A DNA stretch of 64,000 bases from positions 2,566,196-2,630,195 of the forward strand of contig NZ_KE386572.1 of the NCBI RefSeq assembly GCF_000427665.1, written 5' to 3'. Under the pieces are notes generated by a model. The model searched no databases. It was given only the letters and a program-made list of their open reading frames with translations, and had not been told where the DNA came from. The stretch is from Geminicoccus roseus DSM 18922. Its GTDB lineage: Bacteria > Pseudomonadota > Alphaproteobacteria > Geminicoccales > Geminicoccaceae. Of this stretch, positions 51,370 through 60,520 are shown in pieces (within the stretch, counting starts at the first letter, position 1; each line of letters starts with the position of its first letter). The translations under genes and the position numbers were made by a program.

Positions 51370-53268
51370 ATGGCGAACTACCGGACGATCTATCAGCGCT
51401 CGATCGAGAAGCCGGATGCCTTCTGGGCGGAAGCGGCCCGGGCCCTGCACTGGGACCGGCCCTGGGACCGCGTGCTGAACTTCGACCGGCCCCCGTTCTA
51501 CCGCTGGTTCGAGGGCGGGGAACTGAACACCTGCTTCAACGCCGTCGACCGGCACGTCGCCAGCGGGCGGGGCGGACAGGTGGCGATCATCCACGACAGC
51601 GCGGTGACCGGCTCGGTGCGCCGGATCACCTATGCCGAGCTGCAGGACCTGGTGGCGCGCTTTGCGGGCGTGCTGGTGGGCCAGGGGGTCGGCAAGGGCG
51701 ACCGGGTCGTGATCTACATGCCGATGGTGCCCGAGGCGGCGATCGCGATGCTGGCCTGCGCGCGGATCGGCGCGATCCACTCGGTGGTGTTCGGGGGCTT
51801 TGCCGCCAAGGAGCTGGCGACCCGGATCGACGACGCCAAGCCCGTGCTGATCGTGGCGGCGTCCTGCGGGATCGAGCCTGGCCGGGTGGTGCCGTACAAG
51901 CCGCTCCTGGCCGAGGCGCTGGCGCGTTCCCGGCACCGGCCGCGCCGCTGCATCGTGCTGCAGCGGCCGGAGGGGATGGCGGAACCGGAGCCGAGCATGG
52001 ACCTGGACTGGCAGGCCTGCATGGACGAGGCGCAGCCGGTCGGCTGCACCCCGGTGGAGGCGACCGATCCGCTCTACATCCTCTACACCTCCGGCACGAC
52101 CGGTCTGCCCAAGGGCATCGTGCGCGACCATGGCGGCCACGCCACCGCCCTGCTCTGGTCGATGAAGAACATCTACGGCGTCCAGCCGGGGGAGGTGTTC
52201 TGGACCGCGTCCGACGTCGGCTGGGTGGTCGGCCACAGCTATATCGTCTACGCGCCGCTGCTGAACGGCAGCACCACGGTGATCTACGAGGGCAAGCCGG
52301 TCGGCACGCCGGACGCGGGTGCCTTCTGGCGGGTGATCGCCCAGCACGGGGTCAAGGTGATGTTCACCGCGCCCACCGCCTTCCGGGCGATCCGCCGGGA
52401 GGACCCGGACGCGGAACTGATGCACCGCCACGACTTGGGCGGGTTCCGCGCCCTGTTCCTGGCCGGCGAGCGCTGCGACCCGGAGACCCTGCGCTGGGCC
52501 GAGGAAAAGCTGATGGTGCCGGTGATCGACCACTGGTGGCAGACGGAGACCGGCTGGGCGATCGCCGCCAACTACCTGGGCATCGAGCATCTGCCGGTGA
52601 AGCCGGGCTCGCCGACCTTGCCGGCCCCTGGATATGACGTGCGGATCCTGGGCGAGGACGGCCAGGAGCTTCCGGCCGGCGAGCAGGGCGCCATCTGCAT
52701 CCGGCTGCCGCTGCCGCCCTCCTGCCTCAACAGCCTGTGGGGCAGCGAGGAGCGCTTCGTCGAGAGCTACATGAGCCGCTTTCCCGGCTACTACCTGACC
52801 GGCGATGCCGGCTACCGGGACGGGGACGGCTACCTGTTCGTGATGGGCCGCATCGACGACGTGATCAACGTGGCCGGGCACCGCCTGTCGACCGGCCAGA
52901 TCGAGGAAGTGCTGGCCGCGCATTCGGCGGTGGCGGAATGCGCGGTGATGGGGGTGGCGGACCAGCTCAAGGGCGAGCTGCCGGTGGGCTTCCTGGTGCT
53001 GAAGGCCGGGGTGACCACGGCGCCGGCGGAGGTCGAGAAGGAGGCGATCGCCATGGTCCGGGCCGAGATCGGTCCGGTGGCGGCGTTCAAGCTCGCCAAG
53101 GTGGTCAAGCGCCTGCCCAAGACCCGCTCGGGCAAGATCCTGCGCGGGACTATGAAGAAGATCGCCGACGGCACGCCCTGGACGATGCCGGCCACCATCG
53201 ACGATCCGGCCAGCCTGGAGGAGATCGGGGACGCGCTGGCGCAGCTGGGCTATCCGCGGCCACAGTGA
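51370..53268 (+). CDS. prpE: Propionyl-CoA synthetase / acetyl-CoA synthetase-like
   Basis: 632 residues, ANL superfamily. ATP loop YTSGTTGLPKG (about residues 240-250), then TASDVGWVVGHSYIVYAPLL, which is the PrpE-type form of the acetyl-CoA synthetase motif, WWQTETGWA, TGDAGYRDGDGY and the acetylatable C-terminal lysine motif KTRSGKILRG. It activates propionate (or another short acid) to the CoA thioester. No methylcitrate genes are adjacent. Start ATG 51370 follows GGGGAAGG. Divergent from the TPP enzyme, hinting at a linked 2-oxoacid/aldehyde to acyl-CoA route. Confidence 0.9.
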   Translation: MANYRTIYQRSIEKPDAFWAEAARALHWDRPWDRVLNFDRPPFYRWFEGGELNTCFNAVDRHVASGRGGQVAIIHDSAVTGSVRRITYAELQDLVARFAGVLVGQGVGKGDRVVIYMPMVPEAAIAMLACARIGAIHSVVFGGFAAKELATRIDDAKPVLIVAASCGIEPGRVVPYKPLLAEALARSRHRPRRCIVLQRPEGMAEPEPSMDLDWQACMDEAQPVGCTPVEATDPLYILYTSGTTGLPKGIVRDHGGHATALLWSMKNIYGVQPGEVFWTASDVGWVVGHSYIVYAPLLNGSTTVIYEGKPVGTPDAGAFWRVIAQHGVKVMFTAPTAFRAIRREDPDAELMHRHDLGGFRALFLAGERCDPETLRWAEEKLMVPVIDHWWQTETGWAIAANYLGIEHLPVKPGSPTLPAPGYDVRILGEDGQELPAGEQGAICIRLPLPPSCLNSLWGSEERFVESYMSRFPGYYLTGDAGYRDGDGYLFVMGRIDDVINVAGHRLSTGQIEEVLAAHSAVAECAVMGVADQLKGELPVGFLVLKAGVTTAPAEVEKEAIAMVRAEIGPVAAFKLAKVVKRLPKTRSGKILRGTMKKIADGTPWTMPATIDDPASLEEIGDALAQLGYPRPQ

Positions 53269-53363
53269 CCCCTGCCAATCGCGGCACCGCTCACGCGGAT
53301 GGTGACGCGTGGCCGGGAACGGGACGAACCTGCTCCTGCCCGAGCACGGGCAGGAGCTACACC

Positions 53364-53939
53364 ATGAGCACTGTTCCTCGTTTCCTTCGCCTCGTCCCGT
53401 TCCTCGGGCTGGCCCTGCTGACCGCGTGCGAGACACCGAGCGGTCCTGGCCGGCCGGTCGACGCCGGCTCCTCGTCGATCGTGTTCGACCACCCGCTCTA
53501 CCAGGGAGCCGAAGGGGAGTATCAGCAGAGGAGCAGCGTGGGCGGGACCAACGGCCGGATCGACAGCGCCACGTTCGAGGGGGTGCTCGGCTTTGTCTCG
53601 ATCCAGAGCCACCGCTCGGCCGGCGACACCTATTTCTCGAAGCGCCCGATGGACGATCTGGTCGCGCAGCTCGGGCCGGAGCCGGAAGCGAACCGGATGA
53701 ACGAGGAAGGCGTCCTGCCGAACAGCTTCCCGCCGGTGGCCTGGGCGTCGTTCGACATGGCGACCGGGGACGGGGAAACCCTGGCCTGCGTCGTGATCCA
53801 GCGCAGCGGCGCCAACGCCACGACCGCCAGGGGTGGCCTGACCTCGGCACTGGTCGTGGCGACCGAGTGCCGGCTGCCGCTGCAGGAACTGGGGGAGGCG
53901 GAAGCCTCGGCGCTGTCGAACGCCGTGACCATCAAGTGA
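53364..53939 (+). CDS. Putative lipoprotein of unknown function
   Basis: 191 residues. A lipoprotein signal peptide ends in LLTAC (Cys near residue 25): MSTVPRFLRLVPFLGLALL. The mature region has no family I can name; it contains SSIVFDHPLYQG, a Gly/Ser/Asn stretch, WASFDMATGDGETLACVVIQ and two further cysteines that might form a disulfide. A CAGGAG ribosome site precedes the ATG. 95 bp after prpE, same strand; it may or may not share its transcript. Confidence 0.8.
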   Translation: MSTVPRFLRLVPFLGLALLTACETPSGPGRPVDAGSSSIVFDHPLYQGAEGEYQQRSSVGGTNGRIDSATFEGVLGFVSIQSHRSAGDTYFSKRPMDDLVAQLGPEPEANRMNEEGVLPNSFPPVAWASFDMATGDGETLACVVIQRSGANATTARGGLTSALVVATECRLPLQELGEAEASALSNAVTIK

Positions 53940-53973
53940 TCCGCCGGCGCGGGCGGAATCGCAGGCGCCGGCT

Positions 53974-54003
53974 CAACAACAAAACGGGCGCTTGAGGCGC
54001 CCG
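53974..54003 (-). terminator. Intrinsic terminator of rpmG (reverse strand)
   Basis: On the reverse strand CGGGCGC-CTCAA-GCGCCCG (54003-53985) is followed by TTTTGTTGTTG. It begins four bases past the rpmG stop. Confidence 0.9.
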
Positions 54004-54007
54004 CTTG

Positions 54008-54175
54008 TCACTTGATCTTGGATTCTTTGAACTCGACGTGCTTGCGCACCTTCGGGTCGTACTTCTTGAACGACAGCTTGTCGGTCGTGCTGCGGGTGTT
54101 CTTCTTCGTGGTGTAGAAGAAGCCGGTGCCAGCGGTGCTGACGAGCTTGATCAGTACGGTCGCGGCCTTGGCCAC
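54008..54175 (-). CDS. rpmG: 50S ribosomal protein L33
   Basis: 55 residues, the normal L33 length. The reading is [40 protein letters not shown], then [14 protein letters not shown]. This is the cysteine-free (zinc-independent) form. The GTG start at 54175 follows GGAGAAGG. It is short enough to be missed by length cut-offs. Its own terminator follows. It lies 63 bp after the MFS gene on the same strand, a neighbourhood (rnr...rpmG) shared with other alphaproteobacteria. Confidence 0.95.
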   Translation of the reverse strand: MAKAATVLIKLVSTAGTGFFYTTKKNTRSTTDKLSFKKYDPKVRKHVEFKESKIK

Positions 54176-54238
54176 AGGCCTTCTCCGAGGTAAATGTTCC
54201 GGAACGGGTGCGGACCTAGCGGCAACCGCCGGGTTTTG

Positions 54239-55420
54239 TCAACCTTGCCGCTCGGCGCCGCCAGGCGCCAGGGCGTCCAGCCGCGCCAGCGCCAGCACGA
54301 GCACGGCGCCTCCCAGGACCCAGGGCATCACCCAGGCACCGGCCAGCTGCATGGCGGTGCCGCCCAGGAGCGGGCCGACCGCGACGCCGATCTGGATGGT
54401 CATGATGTAGGTGGTGTTGGCCGCGGCGATATGGTCGCGGCCATAGGTGCGGCCGAGCAGCGACAGGCCGCAGGAGTAGAGGCTGCCGATCGCTCCGCCG
54501 GTGAACAGCAGGATCGGCCAGATCAGCCAGCCCGAGGCCAGGCCCAGGTTCATCAGGGCGTGGCCGAGCGCGGCGGCCAGCGCGGTGGCGACGATGGTCC
54601 GCACCCGGCCGATCCGGTCGCCGATCCACCCCACCGGATACTGGAACAGGATGTTGCCGGCGATCAGCACCATCACCATCAGGCCGGCCTGCTGCTCGGC
54701 CGCCCCGCCGGCCAGCCCCCAGAGCACCAGCAGCGCGAAGTGGCCGGTCTCCAGCACGGCGAACACGAAGGCGGTGGCGAACACGAACGGGGTGGCCCGC
54801 AGCTTGCCCAGGATGTCGGGCCGATGCCCGGCACCACCGCGCAGCAGGGGATCGATCGGCGTGAGGAACAGGGTCAGGACAGCGCCCATCGCCAGGAGCG
54901 CGGCGCAGGCCAGGAAAGGCGCCAGGCCCTCGCTGCCGAGCAGGACGATCAGCCCTGGCCCGGCGGTGTAGCCCACGCTGAACAGCGTGCCGTACAGGCC
55001 CAGCACCCGGCCGCGCCGTTCCTCGGTGACCAGGGCGTTGACCGCCGATTCGCTCATGATGAACAGCAGCGCCAGGCCGATGCTCTGCAGGAGGCGCAGG
55101 CCGAACCAGAACCACAGATCGATCCTGAGCGGCAGGAGCAGGAAGGTCAGCGCGGTGATCGCCAGGCCCAGCAGCATGGCGCGGCTGGCGCCCATGGCGA
55201 GCAGGCGGGGAATGAACGGGATGACCAGGAACACGCCCAGCCCGCCAGCGGCGGCGTTCAGGCCGATCAGGCCCTCGGGCACCCCGTGGTGATGGAGCAC
55301 CAGGGAGAGCAGCGGCTGACTGGTGGAAAGGACGATCCCGACCAGGGTCGCGGTCGCCATGACGAGCGCGAGGACATGGAGCGGCGGCTCAGAAGCGGCG
55401 GCGTCCCTTGTTCCCACCAT
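54239..55420 (-). CDS. MFS transporter (YcaD-like)
   Basis: 393 residues, about twelve helices. Motifs include ALLFIMSESAVNALVTEERR, GRVLGLYGTLFSVGYTAGPG at the end of the first half and YPVGWIGDRIGRVRTIV at the loop between helices 8 and 9. The pattern resembles the YcaD/MFS_1 branch of small drug or metabolite exporters. MVGTRDAA at 55420 is used; a GTG at 55441 is possible. In either case the 5' end overlaps the 3' end of rnr (stop at 55389), so it is translationally tied to rnr. Confidence 0.88.
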   Translation of the reverse strand: MVGTRDAAASEPPLHVLALVMATATLVGIVLSTSQPLLSLVLHHHGVPEGLIGLNAAAGGLGVFLVIPFIPRLLAMGASRAMLLGLAITALTFLLLPLRIDLWFWFGLRLLQSIGLALLFIMSESAVNALVTEERRGRVLGLYGTLFSVGYTAGPGLIVLLGSEGLAPFLACAALLAMGAVLTLFLTPIDPLLRGGAGHRPDILGKLRATPFVFATAFVFAVLETGHFALLVLWGLAGGAAEQQAGLMVMVLIAGNILFQYPVGWIGDRIGRVRTIVATALAAALGHALMNLGLASGWLIWPILLFTGGAIGSLYSCGLSLLGRTYGRDHIAAANTTYIMTIQIGVAVGPLLGGTAMQLAGAWVMPWVLGGAVLVLALARLDALAPGGAERQG

Positions 55421-57662
55421 TGCCACGACCTGCTCTCCCACTCGTCAGCCTGGAACGGCGCTTCTTGCCGCTTGCCCATTCCCTCGCCGCCGCGATGCTG
55501 GCGGGCCCTGGCTGATGTTCGAGGAGGCGGAAGGAGATCCTGCCGCCCAGCTGGTCGATCTCCTCCAGCTCGACGGTCACCCGGTCGCCCAGCGCGTAGA
55601 CCTCTCCGGAGAACCGGCCGACCAGGGCATGGCGCGCCTCGTCGTGCACCCAGTCGTCCCGGCCGAGGCCGCCGACATGAACCAGACCCTCGGCCCCGCT
55701 GTCCAGCAGGGAGACGAACAGGCCAAAGCGCTGCACCGAGGCGACCATCGCTTCGAAGCGTGTGCCGACCTGGTCCTGCATGAACAGGGCGACGAAGCGC
55801 TCGTAGGCGGTGCGCTCGGCGACCATGGCGCGCCGCTCGGTCGAGGAGAGATGCGAGCCCAGCTCGTAGAGCGCCTCGCCTTCCTCATACTTGGACAGCC
55901 CGCCGTCGCCTAAGGACAGGGCGCTGATCAGGGCGCGATGCACGACCAGGTCGGAATAGCGGCGGATCGGCGAGGTGAAATGGGCGTAGCGGCGCAGGTT
56001 CAGGCCGAAATGGCCGATATTGTCCGGGTGGTAGACCGCCTGGGCCTGGGAGCGCAGGACCAGCTGCGAGACGATCTGGCGCGACGCCTCGTCTTCGATG
56101 CGGCTGATCAGCCGGGTGAAGTCGCCGGGCCGGGCGACGTTCTTGCCCCAGGGCAGGCCCAGCTCGCGCATGTAGTCGGCCAGCGCCGCCAGCTTGAGCG
56201 CATCGGGCTTGTCGTGGACGCGGAACAGGCAGGGTGCCTTGCGCCCTTCCAGCTCGGAGGCCGCGGCGACGTTGGCCGCGATCATGAACTCCTCGATGAG
56301 CTGGTGGGACTGCAGGCGCTCGCGCGCCTTGAAGCCCGCGGGCCGGCCGTTCTCGTTGAACAGGACCTTGCGCTCGGGCACGTCCAGGTCCATGGCGCCG
56401 CGCCGGTCGCGGGCGGCGCGCAGCAGGGCATAGGCCTGGAACAAGCGCTCGACCGGCTGGCGCACGTCCAAAGAAACCGCTTCCGGGTCGCCCAGATGGG
56501 CGGCCTCCACGACGGTGTAGGTCAGCCGGGCGCGGCTGTTCATCACGCCGCGCAGGAACTTCCAGCGGCGGATTTCTCCCTGGCCGTCGATCGACAGGAC
56601 GCAGGCGACGCAGGCGCGGTCCTCGTGCGGGCGCAGCGAGCACAGGTCGTTGCTGAGCTTCTCCGGCAGCATCGGGATGACCCGGTCGGGAAAATAGACC
56701 GAGTTGCCGCGCTTCTTGGCCTCCTGGTCGAGCGCGTCGTCCGGGCGGACATAGTGAGCGACGTCGGCGATCGCGACGGTGATCAGGAAGCCGCCCGGGT
56801 TCTTCGGGTCCGGGTCGGGGACGGCGTGGACCGCGTCGTCGAAGTCGCGAGCATCCTCGCCGTCGATGGTGACCAGCTCCAGGTGGCGCAGGTCGGTGCG
56901 GCCCTCCAGGGTCACCGGCTCGGCCTGCTCGGCCAGCTCCAGGGCCTTGTCCGGGAACACCATCGGCAGGTCGGCCTCGACCGCCGTCATCAGGCTGATC
57001 GAGCGCGGGTCGTCCGGGCGGCCCAAGTTTTCCACCGCCTCGGCGTGCGGGATGTCCTGGCGCCAGCCGGGCAGCACATGGGCCCGCACCAGGTCGCCGA
57101 TCGCGACCTCGATCTTGTCGGCGCGCAGCCGGTACTCGTGCTTCGCCTTGCGGTCGGCGGGGCGCAGCCGGAAGCCGTCGCCGGCCCGCTCGACCACGCC
57201 GATCACTTCGCGCGAGGTCTTGGGCAGGACGCGGATGACCCGCCCCTCGAACGTGCCGTCCTGCTGGCGGAAGTTCTTGACCAGCAGCCGGTCGCCCGGG
57301 CCGGGGACCGGCCGTTCCAGCGCATGGTGCGGCAGGCGGATGCGCAGCTCGCCGAAGATCTCATCGAGCGGCCGGGCGATCAGGTCGCCGTCCTCGTCGA
57401 CCTCTTCCACCGTCACCGGCATGATCGCCGGCGGCTTGCCGGCGATCGCGTGGCGGCGCGGCGGCCGGCCCTCCAGCTCGCCCTCGGAGCGCAGGTCGCG
57501 CAGGAGCTTGCGCAGGGCATGGCGCTGGTCGCCGCCCACGTTGAACGCCTGGGCGATCTCACGGGTCTGCAGTTCGCCGCCGGCGGCCCGGATGAACTCC
57601 ATGAGCTGTCGGCGGGACGGCAGTCCCGTGCGGCCGTGGGGCGGTGGCCTGCGAGGGGGCAA
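55389..57662 (-). CDS. rnr: Ribonuclease R
   Basis: 757 residues. An N-terminal HTH_12 winged helix (LPSRRQLMEFIRAAGGELQT), cold-shock domains, the RNB catalytic domain with DGEDARDFDDAVHAV (metal-binding Asp cluster) and HFTSPIRRYSDLVVH, an S1 domain (VGTRFEAMVASVQRFGLFVS) and a basic Gly/Arg/Lys tail. It is a 3'-5' exoribonuclease that degrades structured RNA. The TTG at 57662 is taken as the start, two bases after the topA stop, with AGGCGAG within the topA end as ribosome site; translation is therefore coupled. Confidence 0.92.
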   Translation of the reverse strand: MPPRRPPPHGRTGLPSRRQLMEFIRAAGGELQTREIAQAFNVGGDQRHALRKLLRDLRSEGELEGRPPRRHAIAGKPPAIMPVTVEEVDEDGDLIARPLDEIFGELRIRLPHHALERPVPGPGDRLLVKNFRQQDGTFEGRVIRVLPKTSREVIGVVERAGDGFRLRPADRKAKHEYRLRADKIEVAIGDLVRAHVLPGWRQDIPHAEAVENLGRPDDPRSISLMTAVEADLPMVFPDKALELAEQAEPVTLEGRTDLRHLELVTIDGEDARDFDDAVHAVPDPDPKNPGGFLITVAIADVAHYVRPDDALDQEAKKRGNSVYFPDRVIPMLPEKLSNDLCSLRPHEDRACVACVLSIDGQGEIRRWKFLRGVMNSRARLTYTVVEAAHLGDPEAVSLDVRQPVERLFQAYALLRAARDRRGAMDLDVPERKVLFNENGRPAGFKARERLQSHQLIEEFMIAANVAAASELEGRKAPCLFRVHDKPDALKLAALADYMRELGLPWGKNVARPGDFTRLISRIEDEASRQIVSQLVLRSQAQAVYHPDNIGHFGLNLRRYAHFTSPIRRYSDLVVHRALISALSLGDGGLSKYEEGEALYELGSHLSSTERRAMVAERTAYERFVALFMQDQVGTRFEAMVASVQRFGLFVSLLDSGAEGLVHVGGLGRDDWVHDEARHALVGRFSGEVYALGDRVTVELEEIDQLGGRISFRLLEHQPGPASIAAAREWASGKKRRSRLTSGRAGRGNGGNKGRRRF

Positions 57663-57664
57663 GC

Positions 57665-60412
57665 TCAGGCTCGCCTGGTGCTGGAACGGGTGAGCTTCGT
57701 GGTGCTGTCGCTGTTGCCGGGGGTGGCGAGGGCTTCCGCGTCCGCCGGTGCCTTCCTGGCAGCAGCCTTCTTGGCCGGCGCTTTCTTCGCGGCCGGCTTG
57801 CCGTCGCCCGGCTGGGCCTCCTTGGCCGGTTTCTTCTCCGCCGTCTTTGCCGCTGCCTTCTTGGCCGGAGCCGCCTTCTTGGCTGCACCGCGCTTCGGCT
57901 TCTTGCCCGGACCCTTGGCGGCGCGCTCGTCGATCAGGCGAATGGCGGTGGCCAGGTCGAGTTGTTCCGCAGCGAGCGACTTCGGCAGGCTGGCGTTGAC
58001 GTCGCCGCACTTGACGTAGGGGCCGAAGCGGCCGGCGAACAGCTGGATCGGCTGGTCGTTGTCGGGATGGACGCCGACCTCCTTGAGCGGCGCCGCGGCG
58101 GCCCGGCGGGCATTGGCCGGCGGCTCGGCGAGCAGGGCCATCGCCCGGTTCATGCCGACCGTCAGGACGTCCTCGTCCGGCCCCAGCCGGACGAAGCGCT
58201 TGTCCAGATGCACGAACGGGCCGAACCGGTTGATGCCGGCGGTGATCGGCTTGCCGGTCTCGGGATCGGTGCCGATCTCGCGCGGCAGCGCCAGGAGCTG
58301 GATGGCCCTGTCCAGGTCGAGATCGTCGGGCTTGAGGTTGGGCGGCAGGGAGGAGCGCTTGAGCGTGTCGCCGGAGCCGCGCTGCACATAGGGGCCGAAC
58401 CGGCCGACCTTCAGCCAGACTTCCTCGGCGCTGTCCGGATCGACGCCCAGCAGGCGGTCCTGGCTCTCCGCCGCGGCTTCGTCGGCGGGCACGTCGAGCT
58501 GGCGGGTGAAGCGGCATTCCGGATAGTTGGAGCAGCCCACGAACGCGCCGAACTTGCCGATCTTGAGGGACAGCTGGCCGGTCCCGCAGGTCGGGCAGAT
58601 CCTCGGGTTGCTGCCGTCCTCGCGCGGCGGGAACAGCCGGGTGGCCAGCGCATCGTTGAGCGCGTCGATCACCTCGGCGACCCGGCGCTCCTTGACGTCC
58701 TCGATCCTGGCCTTGAACGGATCCCAGAACGCCCGCAGCACCGCCTTCCAGTCGATCTCGCCGGACGCCACGTCGTCGAGCTGGTCCTCCAGCTTCGCGG
58801 TGAAGTCCGGCTGGACATACTGGTCGAAGAACGAGGTCAGGAAGGCTATCACGATGCGGCCGCGCGATTCCGGCACGAACCGCTTCTGCTCCAGGCGCAC
58901 GTACTGGCGGGCCTGCAGGACCGAGAGAATCGAGGCATAGGTGGAGGGGCGGCCGATACCCAGCTCTTCCATGCGCTTGACCAGGCTGGCCTCGGTGAAG
59001 CGGGGCGGCGGCTCGGTGAAGTGCTGGGCAGGCTCGACCTTCTCGCGTCCGACCGGCTCGCCCTGCACCATGGGCGGCAGCAGGCGGCTGTCGTCGTCGT
59101 CGTCGGCCGACGGGTCGTCGCGGCCTTCCTGGTAGAGCTCCAGGAAGCCCGGGAAGGTCACGGTCTGGCCGGTGGCGCGCAGCCCCACCGAGCCGTCGAC
59201 CGCCTCGATCTCCGCGGTGACCCGGTCCAGGACCGCCGCGGCCATCTGGCAGGCGACGGTGCGCTTCCAGATCAGCTCGTAGAGGCGGCGCTGGTCGTCA
59301 TCCAGGAACTTGCCGATCTCCTGCGGCGTGCGGAACACGTCGGTCGGGCGGATCGCCTCGTGGGCTTCCTGGGCGTTCTTGGTCTTGGTCTTGAAGGTGC
59401 GCGGCTTCTCGGGGAGGTAGCGCTCGGAGAAACGCTTCTCGATCCAGCGGCGGCACTGGCCGATCGCGTCGCCCGACAGGGCCACGCTGTCGGTCCGCAT
59501 GTAGGTGATCAGGCCGACCTGCTCGCCGTTCAGGTTGGCGCCCTCGAACAGGCGCTGCGCCGTGCGCATGGTCCGGTCGGCGGAGAAGCCCAGCTTGCGC
59601 GAGGCCTCCTGCTGCAGGGTCGAGGTCGAGAACGGCGGCGAAGGGTTGCGGCCGACCTGCTTCTTCTCGACCGAACCCACCTGGAAGGTCGCGGCCTCGA
59701 TGGCGCGCACCGCCGCCTGGGCCGCCACCTCGTCGGGAAGGTCGAACCGGTCGAGCTTCCTGCCGTCGAGCTTGGCGAGGCGCGCGGTGAAGGCATCGCC
59801 GCCCTGGGTGCGGCAGCCGACCGCGATCGTCCAGTATTCCCGCGCGACGAACGCCTCGATCTCGGCCTCGCGCTCGCACACCAGGCGCAGCGCCACCGAC
59901 TGGACCCGGCCAGCCGAGCGCGAGCCCTGCAGCTTGCGCCACAGCACCGGCGAGAGGGTGAAGCCCACCAGATAGTCCAGGGCGCGGCGAGCCTGGTAGG
60001 CGTCGATCAGATGGTGGTCGAGCTGGCGGGGGGCCTTCATCGCCTCCAGCACCGCCGGCTTGGTCACCTCGTAGAACAGGACCCGCTCGACCCGCAGGTC
60101 CTTCTTGATCGCCTTCTTGTCGGTCAGCGCCGAGAGGACATGCCAGGAGATCGCCTCGCCCTCGCGGTCCGGGTCGGTGGCGAGCACCAGCCGGTCGGCG
60201 GTGCGAACCGCCCGGGCGATCTCGTCGATCCGCTTCTTCTTCTCTTCCTGGACCTCGTAGATCATGCGGAAATCGTCGTCGGGAAGGACGGAGCCGTCCT
60301 TCTCGGGAAGATCGCGCACGTGGCCGTAGCTCGGCAGGACCGTGAAGCCCTCGCCCAGATACTTGTTGATCGTCTTTGCCTTGGTGGGGGATTCGACGAC
60401 GACGACGTTCAT
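57665..60412 (-). CDS. topA: DNA topoisomerase I
   Basis: 915 residues. The N-terminal TOPRIM domain begins MNVVVVESPTKAKTI; the catalytic tyrosine lies in GLITYMRTDSVALSG. One four-cysteine-type zinc ribbon (CPTCGTGQLSLKIG, then CSNYPEC) is followed by several degenerate C-terminal repeats (VGRFGPYVQRG, INRFGPFVHLDKRF, AGRFGPYVKCGD) and a Lys/Ala-rich tail of about 60 residues. It relaxes negative supercoils. Start at 60412, as the family begins here. Lies 108 bp after dprA and runs directly into rnr. Confidence 0.96.
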   Translation of the reverse strand: MNVVVVESPTKAKTINKYLGEGFTVLPSYGHVRDLPEKDGSVLPDDDFRMIYEVQEEKKKRIDEIARAVRTADRLVLATDPDREGEAISWHVLSALTDKKAIKKDLRVERVLFYEVTKPAVLEAMKAPRQLDHHLIDAYQARRALDYLVGFTLSPVLWRKLQGSRSAGRVQSVALRLVCEREAEIEAFVAREYWTIAVGCRTQGGDAFTARLAKLDGRKLDRFDLPDEVAAQAAVRAIEAATFQVGSVEKKQVGRNPSPPFSTSTLQQEASRKLGFSADRTMRTAQRLFEGANLNGEQVGLITYMRTDSVALSGDAIGQCRRWIEKRFSERYLPEKPRTFKTKTKNAQEAHEAIRPTDVFRTPQEIGKFLDDDQRRLYELIWKRTVACQMAAAVLDRVTAEIEAVDGSVGLRATGQTVTFPGFLELYQEGRDDPSADDDDDSRLLPPMVQGEPVGREKVEPAQHFTEPPPRFTEASLVKRMEELGIGRPSTYASILSVLQARQYVRLEQKRFVPESRGRIVIAFLTSFFDQYVQPDFTAKLEDQLDDVASGEIDWKAVLRAFWDPFKARIEDVKERRVAEVIDALNDALATRLFPPREDGSNPRICPTCGTGQLSLKIGKFGAFVGCSNYPECRFTRQLDVPADEAAAESQDRLLGVDPDSAEEVWLKVGRFGPYVQRGSGDTLKRSSLPPNLKPDDLDLDRAIQLLALPREIGTDPETGKPITAGINRFGPFVHLDKRFVRLGPDEDVLTVGMNRAMALLAEPPANARRAAAAPLKEVGVHPDNDQPIQLFAGRFGPYVKCGDVNASLPKSLAAEQLDLATAIRLIDERAAKGPGKKPKRGAAKKAAPAKKAAAKTAEKKPAKEAQPGDGKPAAKKAPAKKAAARKAPADAEALATPGNSDSTTKLTRSSTRRA

Positions 60413-60520
60413 CAGCGGCTTTTCTCGAGATGCCCACCGCGGCAGGTCGTGAGCGAGTGGGATCGGGTCGGGAAGGTGGGCCCTATCTCTTAAGTTGCAA
60501 GAGCATGCAAGACGCAAGGC

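Noticed and set aside
49672-53850. A single very long reverse-strand open frame of nearly 1,400 codons
   Set aside because: Only its last 533 codons (from 51270) match a family; the rest is antisense to the well-supported propionyl-CoA synthetase and has Arg/Gly/His-rich noise composition typical of high-GC shadow frames.
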